DNA of 64,000 nt from Gigaspora rosea (Eukaryota; Glomeromycota; Glomeromycetes; Diversisporales; Gigasporaceae). The DNA lies in assembly GCA_003550325.1 (NCBI GenBank), contig QKWP01001219.1, positions 1 to 64,000 on the forward strand, in the 5' to 3' direction. Position numbers and translations under genes: made by a program. The notes under the pieces were generated by a model that did no database searches, was not told where the DNA came from, and saw nothing but the letters and a program-made list of their open reading frames with translations. Shown in pieces: positions 23,060 through 33,923 of this stretch (position 1 is the first letter of the stretch; every line of letters starts with the position of its first letter).

Positions 23060-24180
23060 CCGTTCTTCAGTTTTTTTTTTTTTTATTATTTTTTTATTGC
23101 ATTACTAACGTTCTTACGTTCTTTTTTTTGAAATGGATGTAGCACAGTAGTTGGCTAGAATGAATGTAGCACAGCATACATAGCACAGTTACGGTAATTT
23201 TTTAATTTTTTTAATTAGTTTATTACAGTACTAAAGTTATTACATTCTTTCTTTAGAATGAATGTAGTATGATTGGAACGTGCTAAAATGGACGAGCATG
23301 GTAGATAGTTTTCTTTTTTTTTATAAATTAGTTTGTTACAGTACTAACGTTCTTACGTTCTTTTCTTTAGAACGAACATAGTACAATTGGACAGAACGTA
23401 GCTAGAACGGACGAACGTAGTGCGGTAGATGGTTTGTTTTTTTATATATTAGTTTATTACATTATTAACGTTATATTCTTTTCTTTAGAATGGACGTAAT
23501 GCAGTAATTAGCTTGAACGGACGTAGCACAGTCACGTTAGTTTTTTTACGAACGTTCTTAGTTTTTTTTTACGAATGTAGTATGACTAGACGATAGAATG
23601 TGCCTGCTAGAATGAACATAGCACGGTCATAGTAGTTTTTTTTTTTTATATATATATACAGTACTAATATTCTTACGTCTTTCCTTTAGAACGAACTTAG
23701 TACTAATAGACAAATAGAACGTAGTGCTAGAACGTAGCATGGTAAATATTTTTTATTTATTTTTTTTTTATATATATTACAGTACTAATGTTCTTACGTT
23801 TTCTTTAGAACAAACGTAATACAAATAAAACGCCAGAATGAACGTAGCATAGTAAATAGTTATTTTTTTTTATATATATATATGTAATTAGTACTAATGT
23901 TCGTTCTTTTCTTTAGAACAGACATAGTACAGATCGTAGCTAGAATGGGCATAGCACGAAAGTTTTTTTTATATATATATATAATTAGTACTAACGTTCG
24001 TTCTTTTCTTTAGAACAAACGTAGTACGGATTGTAGCTAGAACGGGCGTAGCACAAAAGTTTTTTTTTTATATATATATGTAATTAGTACTAACGTTCGT
24101 TCTTTTCTTTAGAACAGACATAGTACGAATTGTAGCTAGAACGGGTGTAGCACGAAAGTTTTTTTTTTTTTTTTCTTATA
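23060..24180. repeat. Hairpin minisatellite, ~9-10 units of about 100-120 bp
   Basis: Units share the order: (T/TA)n run, cagtactaacgttc, gttcttttctttagaac, a repeated gaacgnacgtagya, then a T run. Near the centre of each unit an 11-bp arm (acgttcgttct) and its complement flank a 7-nt loop. The last three units (from about 23890) are the most regular, with a period near 100 bp and (TA)n blocks. No reading frame persists. Confidence 0.85.
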
Positions 24181-24817
24181 TATATACGCTATATACCAAG
24201 TAAAATTTTAACAGAATTTTTTAACTCATGATAATTCCAATACTCATGATAGAAATAAATATTTAATTCCAATACAAACCATCTCAATCATATCCTTTTC
24301 ATATGTTAGAACATAAGTAAATTTTAGTGACAAAATTTTTACAATAGCATGAAACTTTAAGACAACTAACTCAACTACATCTTAAGGTTACTTAGCAACA
24401 AATAAGTCCTATGTACAATTTTTTTATTTACACATTATATGCTAGATAAGTTTTGTAATAGAATTTTTTATAGTAATATGAAGAAATTAAATAATTCTGA
24501 CAAATTAACCTTTTAATTAAATATTAATAACAATAGTATAATGAGCATATTCTGCAATGAAATTTTACAGTAACTAATGACAGAATTATTATAATTTCAA
24601 TAAAGCTAGCATAATTTCGATCACTATAATCATATTAGTAAGTAAGTTATACAAAATAATTTTTATAGTAATCCATAGACATTACAATAATACTTTTTAA
24701 TCATTAAAACAGACATTGCACAGGTATTTTTGGATGCATTCTTATACACACAGCAAAGTGTGTGCATAAAGCTAGTAACTACTAAATCAAATTAAATAAA
24801 GAATTTTTTATTTTTTA
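24181..24817. other. AT-rich spacer without recognised features
   Basis: No long ORF or clear repeat. A short palindrome around cacagcaaagtgtgtgc (about 24750) precedes the dispersed repeat. Confidence 0.4.
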
Positions 24818-25195
24818 TTGTCCAGAGCATAGCGGAGGACTCTCTTTGTTTTTACAACAACAAGTGATAAATTAGTGTCACTTGATCTTGTCTGTTGTGC
24901 TCTTCTGCGTTTATGATTGGCTAAATATGCTGTATGACATTACACTACAATCCCTTTTTTTCAATACAGCATATTGCATATACTTAGTTTCTATATTTTT
25001 TGTGCAATACCAGTTTTTATTTTATGTTTATTTTTTTTTTTGCATAATACCAATTTCGTTCTACTTTTAACAAAGTTATAAATGCTTCTCTAATTCCCTG
25101 GTATCATAGAAGTAAGCTAATCAATTATAAATAAAATTATAAATATCTGTTGAAAAATTAATATTAATAGTAGCTTCGGACTTACAATGCTACAA
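24818..25195. repeat. Dispersed ~375-bp repeat (TTGTCCAGAGC family), copy 1
   Basis: Close match to 47841-48201 and to the partial copy 49384-49558. It begins ttgtccagagcatagcgg and ends near gcttcggacttacaatgc. The right end, inverted, reads ttgtaagtccgaagc, a loose inverted match to the left end, so it may be a non-autonomous TIR element. In the other copy the insertion site is TTA or TA. The interior is T-rich and has an ORF-like stretch that is not conserved. Confidence 0.75.
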
Positions 25196-25199
25196 ATTT

Positions 25200-25765
25200 C
25201 CTAGTTATAACTATATATAATTATTAAACTATAAAAAATATCATTAAATTTAATTTAGTAGTTATTAAGATATTTTAATTCAAAGTTTAAAAAACTTTTA
25301 TCTAGAAAAAATTCTTCCTTTTCTTCTGAGAGACCCCAATTATTAAACATTCTTAGCATTAAATTAATGAAAATAAAATTGAGTAATGAATTTAAATAGC
25401 TTAATATTTAATTTAATAAATATATTTTATAATCGTAATTTAAAATAAAATTAAATAATAATAAAAATAAACTTGATTATTTTAAATAATAATTATATTT
25501 TTTTAATTACAAATAATGCAAATAAAATAAAATTAAATATTCTTTAAATAGATATATCATTTATAACAAATAGAAAAAGTTAATTATATACTCTAGTAGA
25601 ACAGTATTATAGATCTACCAAGAATAGCAGCTTATATTTTAATATTTACATCCAAATTCAATATAAGTAGATGAATTAAATAGAAATATCAGGCCTACCT
25701 AACAATTAATTGCCAATTATTTTTGTTATATGTCATACAATTAAAATTAATTGAAATTAAGTGAA
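25200..25765. repeat. Degenerate ~100-bp AT-rich repeats
   Basis: Strings like aataaaataaaattaaata, gcttaatattt and attctttaaatag recur at roughly 90-110-bp intervals. They match the better-preserved units at 40080-41420 and 51370-52080. Confidence 0.4.
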
Positions 25766-25773
25766 ACCCAATT

Positions 25774-25952
25774 AGGACCCCGAAATATACATAGATAGGT
25801 CAGGTTAACTATGGGGTTACTAAAAAAGGAAAGATCTACAGAAAAAACTTTAAAAATAGCAAAAAATTACTATAAATAGAAAAGATCTGCATAAAAACCC
25901 TCAAAAATAAGCAAACTCATACCTGACCTATCTATGTATATTTCGGAGTCCT
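25774..25952. mobile_element. AGGACCC-type MITE, copy 1 (179 bp)
   Basis: The ends are aggaccccgaaatatacat and atgtatatttcggagtcct, an inverted pair of about 31 bp with a few mismatches. It is flanked by a perfect 8-bp duplication, acccaatt (25766-25773 and 25953-25960). A 172-bp relative at 38611-38782 shares the interior ...aaaagatctgcayaaaaa..., ending aataagcaaact. Confidence 0.9.
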
Positions 25953-26599
25953 ACCCAATTAATTATAAAATTAATTAACTTATTTTGATTGCATCAAAAT
26001 CAATTACAAAATTGCAATCAATTGCTCTTAATCAATTATTTGGTAGGACTAGTAAATATTTAGATAAGTAAATGTTCTTTAAGCTTGTATACTCTTTGAC
26101 AAAAGTTAGAAAATTTTAATAATTATGAAGATCTAAACTAATTTGTTGTGATTATAGCTATATAAAAAAAATTTTCTTTTTATATACAAATTGGTCTTTG
26201 TGCAATAAGTAAAGTTGTTTGCCATAACAATTTGCATATAATTTAAGAATTTTGGAAAATTTTATTAAATTTTTTTTATATTTTAGATATTTGTAAACAA
26301 AAAAAAATAATAATAATTAAAATTATTATATGTTGACACATTCTTGAACCTTTAAGAACTTTTTTATAAAAATTTAATCCAATATACTTTAGAACCTAAA
26401 GAACAACTTTTATTAAGTTATAGAAGGCATTCAAAAAGGTTTAGAACTGCACTAATATTTTAACGATTATCTGATTTAACCTAATTTGAAAATAAATATA
26501 TTAAAATACATAAAATGCCTAATTAATTATAAAATTTTTTTTTTACGACTTTGGCAGTCTTGCCAAACTCTTTTAGATTTATTATTACTAAAAAATTTC

Positions 26600-27480
26600 T
26601 TTTTAATACATTTATAATCAACAGACTTCGACCTCATCCAGCTACAAAATAAATTTTGCGCCCAGATATGACCAGCCACATCAGCTTACGTATAAGCCAA
26701 AAAATAATTCATTAGCTATAGTTACAAACCAACTATGCTTCATAACCTACTTCTTCAAAAACTTCTTCTCTGAGCTTCTCATAAAGAAGAATAAACAAGG
26801 TGAAGATTAAAATGGTGGACAAAACTAAATACCTGACACAATTAACAAAAACCAAAATTATACATCCAAGAAAAAATAAAACAAAAAGAAAAACCAAAGA
26901 AAAAGCAAAGAAAAAATAGACTATGAAGATATTAATAAAAATTATATAATACTGCGCAAGGAAACGCCTCGCCAAAGTATTATATATACATAAAAGAAAA
27001 CTAAAGAAACATTCTAGAATTTATTTTTCACAGATCAGCCTACTCCATTGCGCCATGTCTCATTACGCGTTCGTTCCTGTTTATTCACCTGCATGCCTTC
27101 TTCCTGATTAGGATAGGAACAACAGCTGATCTTTTGGAGGGAGTATGCCGAAATTCCCACTTTTCATCCAAAATTCTAGAAAAAGGGACTTCGAGCGAGA
27201 ATATGATAGTAGGAGTATGGTCAAATAAGTTTTTGTAACCAAAACCTTTAGAGAGTGTGTTGAAAAACTCATTTCTTTAGTTCACCGCCTAGCCAAAATA
27301 TAAAAACCTTTGTCGATGAAGAAAAAAAATGTTTGTATCTCCACCAGAATTTCTTATACCAAGGGCACCCACTGCTAGTTATCTTGCACAACTGACGCTT
27401 CTGGCTTGCTTGCTGAATAAATAAAGGAGTCCCGGAAAGTTAAGCAAAAGGTTAACCTTTATAAAAACCAGTATTATATT
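26600..27480. other. GC-richer segment inside the mariner element, unidentified
   Basis: Noticeably less AT-rich than its surroundings. It holds a TATA-like tataaaaacc (about 27299) and an aataaataaa (about 27416), about 120 bp apart, followed by gttaacctttataaaaacc. This resembles an LTR or an enhancer/promoter insertion, but no TG...CA pair or target duplication was found. A minus-strand 80-codon hydrophobic ORF (26975-26733) is mostly a translation of an A-rich plus strand, and I do not support it as a gene. Confidence 0.35.
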
Positions 27481-27549
27481 TGCTTCGTCTTTTACTAATA
27501 AATTTTTGTTTTTCGTTTGCTTAAAATTTTGGACAAGTGATCGACGGGA

Positions 27550-28570
27550 AGAGTTTGATTTTGTTATGAATTATAAAAAATTTAAATTGACGAAAAAAAA
27601 TTATTGCTTTGTAAATTTTGTATACAAAAAATAATAAAAAACTTTACATATGAAAATCAATAGTATTATATTTGAGTATGTTGAAAAAGAGGTAAAGAAG
27701 CTACAGATATCCATAAAGAATTAGTTACTACTAAAGAAAACAAACACTATCTAAATTAACTATTTACTGTTGGGTTAAAATATTTAAAACCAGAAAATTA
27801 AGCATAAAAAATGCATCTCATTCTGGGCATTCTTGTGAAACAGTTACAAATTCAATTATTGCTAAAATTAAAACTCTTATAAGTGATAATCTCTATATTA
27901 TGATTAAAGGTATTTAGCAAGTAGTTGATATTTTAGTTAGAAGTATTGAAACTATTTTATATATGAAACTCCATGCTCATAAAGTATGCTCAAAATAGGT
28001 ACCTTATACTCTTATTACAAAAACAAGCAAAAAAGAGTCAAAGTTTTGAAGCAATTGTTGAAATATCTTGATAATAGATTTCAAAATATTATTATAAAAG
28101 ATGAAACCTAGTTCTATTTTTTCAATATTTTGTCTAAAGAAAGTAATAAAGCTTGGATAAATAAAAAGAAGAATTAACCCCAAATCATAGAACCTTCTAA
28201 TTTAGTAGAAAACAAATATTTTGTATTTTCTTTTTAGTTAGTAGAATTATGACAAGTATAGTAGTAATAGAAAGTATATATGGTTAATAGAAAGTATTAT
28301 GGCAATGAAGTATTACCATTAGTTTTTAAAAATTTTAAGAAAATTAGTGGCAGAAGCACCATACACAATGTTATGCTGCATCATAATAATGTGATACCAC
28401 ACAAGGCAAAAGAGATTACTAAGTATTTTCATGATATTGCTTCTATATTCTCTTTATAGTTCAGACCTAGCCTAGCCCTCTATAATTTTTTTTATTTTCA
28501 AAAAGAACTTGTTTATGCTTTAAAATTAATAGCTAATACTATAACAAAGAAAGAGTATATTAATTGTTTT
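27550..28570 (+). pseudogene. Mariner-family transposase relic
   Basis: No open frame, but signature motifs are readable in order: VPYTL (about 27998); KDET followed by a stop and FYFF (about 28097), the usual DETWFY box; NKAWINKK; LHHNNVIPHKA (about 28376), the HHDNARPH-like box with its Asp now Asn; YSSDLA (about 28456); and YNFFYF (about 28480), the YDFFLF box with Asp now Asn. This order is that of a mariner DD34D transposase. Several stops lie where tryptophan is expected (TGG to TAG), and both Asp-to-Asn changes are GAT to AAT. The enzyme would be dead. Confidence 0.8.
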
Positions 28571-28695
28571 TAGAAGAGTTCATAAATGCATTTAAATATA
28601 TTAATTTTAATTATTATTTTTATTTTTTGTTTACAAATATTTAAAAATAAAAATATTTTCAAAAAAAATTTAATAAAATTTTGTAAAATTCTTAA

Positions 28696-28710
28696 ATTAT
28701 TTGCAAATCG
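28696..28710. repeat. Left target-site duplication of LINE-C
   Basis: attatttgcaaatcg matches 36279-36293. It may extend by two T into the poly-T tract. It lies inside the right TIR of the mariner element. Confidence 0.9.
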
Positions 28711-28899
28711 TTTTTTTTTTTTTTAAAGAGAGGTCTATTCTCTAATACTTTATTGGATTTATAAATTATACATATATTTGTTACATGTAGGAATATACTA
28801 ATCTATTATAAAGTAGAGGTAAGAGCTACTTTACTCTCGACCTAATTCTTTACTAGAATGGTCGTAGACCTTTAGATTTTGAGTATGTAGTTTGGACAA

Positions 28900-31800
28900 A
28901 GATTGTTTGTGGTAATAAGTTTATCTATTGCAGTATTTATGCGCATTGGGGTTGGTGGGAGTGTTTTCAGCATCGTTGGAGATGGAAGTGGAGGGGGAGG
29001 AAGGACTACTTCTGTGTGTCGGGACATGCGAGAAGGGATCCATATCTTTTTATAGATGAATTTGGCGATGTTGTGGTGGAGTAGAGGTGTTAGTTTGTTC
29101 TTCAGATATAGGGAAGCAAAAGGGGCTAGTGTTCTTCTAGTGATTATCCAAATGGAATTTTCTTTGAAATATGTAGTTCGAGGTAGGATTGAACGAAGGT
29201 TTCAGAGTTTTCCAATGGTTTTTCTTCTTTTTTTGCGGTTTTAATTAAGATTCTTTTGAGTTCTGTTTTGAAGTTGAAGGGGTTAGAGGTGCAGGTTAGT
29301 AGATTGGAGTAGTCTTCAGGTCCTGAGTAGCATCTTGGGCATAGGTAGTTTGTGTAGTTTTTAGGGTTACAAAGGTGTAGGAGGAGTGAAGTGGGTAATT
29401 TTTCCACGAGCAGTTTCACTTTGAAGTTCTTCAAGTTGGATTGTGCCGGGTTGGTGTATAGCCTTTTTGGTTTATCATTGTATGATATAGTCGCTAGGGT
29501 GGCATTCCAGTCGATATCATCTTGGTGGTTTTCCCATCGAATTATTCTTTGTTGGTTATGCCATCGTATAAGGTTGGTAGTTTGGTGTATAAGTTTGAAT
29601 GTTGATTTTAATGAGTAAGTGATAGCAAAGTCGTTCAAGGAGGTGTATAGCAGTTGTATAAGAAATTCTGTGGGGTTGTATTAAGTTGGTGTGGAGGGAG
29701 AGGGTCGACTATAGTTAATTCCTTGTTGTATTTGATGTTAATTTTCCTTTCGCTGATTATTGCTGCGGTCATGCGCAGTAGGAGAAGCCATTGTTTGATC
29801 TAGTCGTAAATGTTGTAAGAAGTGGGTATCAGTAGCTTGTGTTATAGTAGTATGTAGGGAGGAGTTATTAGTAATTATTTCTAGTTTTGCATGGTTGTGA
29901 GTAGTAGAAACAATAAAGGTTAGTAGAGTTAGAAGAGTAGTAATTTTCGAGGGCCAGGTGTTGTTGTAGCAGCTTATTATAGGCCCATCTGTTCCAATTC
30001 GACCAGTGGCGATAATTTTTTGTTGATTAGGCGATTGAAGTTTTTTGAGATGAGATATAGTGTTAGGATTTTTTTCTTAAAATTGTTAGATACTAGTGGT
30101 TCATCGAATGCCGTGAGGGGTTTTTGTATTCTAGTAAGTCGTATATCAGTTATTGTTGTTTTCTTTCGATGTAATTGTTGTAGTGATCGCTTGATATCTT
30201 TTATGTTTGCATGTATTGTAAGTTTACAATCGACTTGTAGATTGTGAATGTATTCTTTGTCTAATAGTAAGTAGCAAGATCGGTGTCGTGAGCTCCTGTT
30301 TGGGAGTGAGCATCCCATGCAGGCATTTAATATTTGGTTTCCTTGATATAGGAAGTGTTTGCCATATATTGTTTTTTGATTTGGGTTGAATATCTTGGCT
30401 ATTTCACTGTTGTGGGTTAGAACCCATCCTTTCTTTTTTGGTAACCAAGGAGGGGTTAGGAAAGGGTTTAAGTTGTTTATATTTAAGGTAGGTGTTGCGG
30501 AGGAAGTAATTAGGTCTTGCATTAGATAGAACCACTTTGGTGTTCTTCCACGAGGTATTTTCTTGATGTTGTGGTGGAGGGTCATCCAATCAAGTAAATT
30601 GTTGTTTGTCGAATCAAGAAATTGTTCTGTGCAATTTATATTATAACGATTTAGCATTTCTTTTAGGTGGGTGCATTTAGGGTGTGTAAGTATGAGTGGG
30701 TTGAGGGAGGTTCTACGAAGTATGGTGGGTATAGGCCAGTTGTTGAGTGGTCGAGTAAATTTTAGGTTTAGCTTGTAGATTGCTATTACTGATTAACCGG
30801 TGTGAGTTAGATATTCTTGGTGTGTGAGAGCTGGCAGTTCCTCTAATATTGATTTATCTGTATTTGCAGCGTTCTGTATTTGTTGGATATGGGTTTTTAT
30901 ATATGAGTTATCAAAGCTGTAATGGTTTAGACCACGCTGTAGATTTGTTATAAGGGTAGTCAATTGCGCTTGTTCTATGTTGGTCATTGCATATATTGTA
31001 TCGCAATTCAGGAAGGAGTTGGGTACATCTCGGGCTATTCTCGCTTTCGATCTGATGGTTTTTGTTATTGTTTTATTGATGGAGGTAAGTTGTGAAGGGT
31101 TTAGGTAAGAGGAGAGGATACGGTATTGAAATCTAGGTATGATGATATGGTTGTAGATGTAGGCGGCTTGTTTTTTGGTTATTTTAGCATAATGTAGTTT
31201 TCTTAGGTTAGTTTGATCTCTAATATTATGAGTTTTTGGACATTATTAGGGGTCTTGTTGGTCGTATACCAGGCGCCCAGGTATTTAAGAGGGATGTTTT
31301 TAGGGAGAGCAGTGATCGTTGTGCTGTCAAAGCAGACGGATTGTGAGAAAAGCGTGAAGTTAGTAATTAAAAAGGATTCGGAAGGATTGACTTTTATGTT
31401 GTTCAGTTGTAAAAGCTGGTTGCGAGGTTTAGGATTTCTGTGAGGGTTTGTTTATTAGGGGCGAGCAGAGGGAGTCGTCCATGTATGCCATTACTGATGT
31501 GTTGATGGGTTTAGGTAGGTTAGTCTGGATAATACTGGAATAACCAGTAAATTTCTTGTGGATGGTTGTGATAAGGGAATCATAATATATTTTTCATAGC
31601 AAGGGGGAGAAGGTTTCTACCTGATCAATTCCATCCATTACTGAGTAAGGTTCTGTGAAACTGAGATCAGTGATAACTTGGTTGGTTCAGTTGGATAGTA
31701 TGTAGACTAGGAGGTCGATTATTGCTTCCGGGATTTTTATTCAGCGAAGTGCTTTGGCCAGTGTGTCGATGTGGACCGAGTTGAAAGCTTTTGACATGTC

Positions 31801-33923
31801 CTGTGAAAGTCCCAAATTTCCTTTTGGTTGATGGAAGCATCCTCAAGAATTTGTATCAATTGTAAACCGGTGTTAGCGTAGATTGATGAGGAAAGGCCGC
31901 AAAGTTCATCGGAAGAGTATCTCGTGCCTCATTATGGTTGAAGTTAATCTGGTAATTAAAATTTTTGTAAAGCATTTCCGGGTGTGATCGATTAACGTGG
32001 TGCTGAGATTGTATTTATACTCCGGTTTTTTTGGTTTTGGCCAGATATTCGCTTTTAGCCATTGTTGCAGTACCTGTTTTAGACATATGCAGTTGTTAAA
32101 GATTTTTAGTAGAGGTGATAGCGTTAGGTCAGAGAGTTGTTGTAGAATTTCATTTGAAATAGCTAGCGGTCCAGTTGCTTTATTTTTGGGAGTGTTGTTT
32201 ATGGTTTCTTTTAATTCATCGAGTGTAATGGTATCCGTTAGGGTGTCGTAAATTGGAGGTCGATCTCAGCTATGGGTGAGTAGGCTTCTTCCCAGTTCTT
32301 CTCCCATTGTGAGTTTTGTGGATTTGATTCTGTCCAAGTTTTGAAGTGTGAACTAACATGTGTTTTTATTTCAGCTTTGTCGATTAGGATTCAATCAGTA
32401 AGGATTATTTTGTCTGTGCACACTGGTTCTGGTCGTCGTTTCAGGATACTGTCAAGCATTCTGGTCGTATTTTCTTTGAAGTCATTATAACATCTGTTGA
32501 CGTAGTGGTCAATTTTTTTGCTTTGTTCTTGTGATTTTTCCAGATTACGAGCAGTCCAAATTGTATGATGGATTTGTTTTAATTTGAGAATAGTTGTCAA
32601 TGGGGAATCTAGGTCTAATTGAATAATAGAGGTGATTTCCAACTCAACAAGAGTAGATGCAGTGTGTAGAAGTTTATTACAAGTTTTCAGGCAGCAGTTG
32701 GAGGAATCGGTGATTATTAAGCGTAAACATTTGTTCATGGACTTCAGTGCTAGATATAGGTTGGTTGCTTTTAGTGATAGGGCAAAGAAGTTTTTCTGCT
32801 AGTATAAGTATATGGAATGTGTTTGTTGAGCATCCTTTTAATTGTTGACGACCAAATATTCTAGGTCTTGTTTAATTGTTGGGTATCCCAAGTTAGGTCT
32901 TCTAAGGGTAAGGCTTGTGAAAGTAATAAGTCAGTTTCAGCAGAAAAGTTTTCCCAGTCTTCCTTTGTTATTTTATTATATTGGTACATTTTTCGTTTTT
33001 TTTTTGTTTCGCTGGGTTCTTTGTTTGCAAATTTTTATATGCCAGGTTGCAGAAATAATTTTGTGATCACTATCAGATATATAGTCAGCAGCAGTAATAG
33101 TTGGTTCATCTATGTTCTGGATTAGGTCCGAGTAGAACCAAATGTCATCGATCTGGCTGGAGATATTCAGTCCTACCCAGGTAGGTTCCGTAATGTTGTA
33201 GAAGAATAGTAGGCTAACTGCGTGTATTGCATTAAGGTTATTAAAGAGTGGGAATTTCTTGTCCCTGAACTGGTTGGCATTTAGGTCGCCAAAGAGGATC
33301 GTGTTTTAGTTCTTATTTTTCGCTTCCAGGAACCAAGCGAATACTTTTTCTTGAGTTCGTTTATCGAGTTGAGGATGGCTGGTGCTAGATAGCAAGTAAG
33401 TCGAGATTATATGAGTTTTGTTATTTGGGAAGAAGAAGTCGACATAAATTGCAGTGCCTGGTAGGGTTTTGATATCGTGGACGTAAGGTTGGAGTTGATT
33501 GTGGACTATAAGTGCTGTATCCAGGCCAGGTTCAGAGTGAGCTTGTGAGTTGTTTACGTAATTGGAAGTATAAAAGAGATATATTGGGTTAGTCAAGTTC
33601 TTGGCTTTTAAGTCAGTTAATTTTGTTTCGGTCAACGAGATTATATAGAGGTTGGCCTCCATGCAGTAATCTATCCAACTTTGTGCTTTTTCTAGTCTAG
33701 AAAGGCCTCATATATTGTGGGTGGCAATGTTGAATCCAGTGTCAATAGATTGTGAGAGAAGTTTTTCGGCCTGTGGATTTGTTATGGTTAGTGTGCAGTT
33801 TATGTTTTCTTCACTTATAGGAAGAGGGTATGTATTTGAGGAGGATGGTTGCAGAGTTTGTTGTAAGTCAGAGGTAAGGTGTGTAGGAGAAGGAGATTCA
33901 CTGTAAGTAGTAGTTGTGCTCAT
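28900..33923 (-). pseudogene. LINE-C ORF2: endonuclease, reverse transcriptase, RNase H remnants
   Basis: The start ATG at 33923 overlaps the ORF1 stop. Endonuclease: NIATHNI (about 33739-33719), SLTETKL, GTAIYVDFFF, GDLNAN (about 33290) and SDSDHKII (about 33080). RT motifs lie in different frames: SQDMSKAFNSVH (motif A, about 31800), MDGIDQVE (motif B, about 31640, where QG is expected) and AYMDD (motif C, about 31480). A WPSK.TTLLTLLTF stretch near 29925 aligns by position with the RNase H core of LINE-B, but the acidic residues are lost. The C terminus (29638-29144) has IDWNAT and LCPRC...LLTC, matching the zinc-binding tail of LINE-B. It is heavily broken. Confidence 0.85.

Noticed and set aside
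26733..26975. 80-codon hydrophobic minus-strand ORF, possible small membrane protein
   Set aside because: The plus strand here is a run of A-rich words, so the opposite strand yields Phe/Leu/Ile by composition. It lies in a dead mariner element and nothing else supports a gene.
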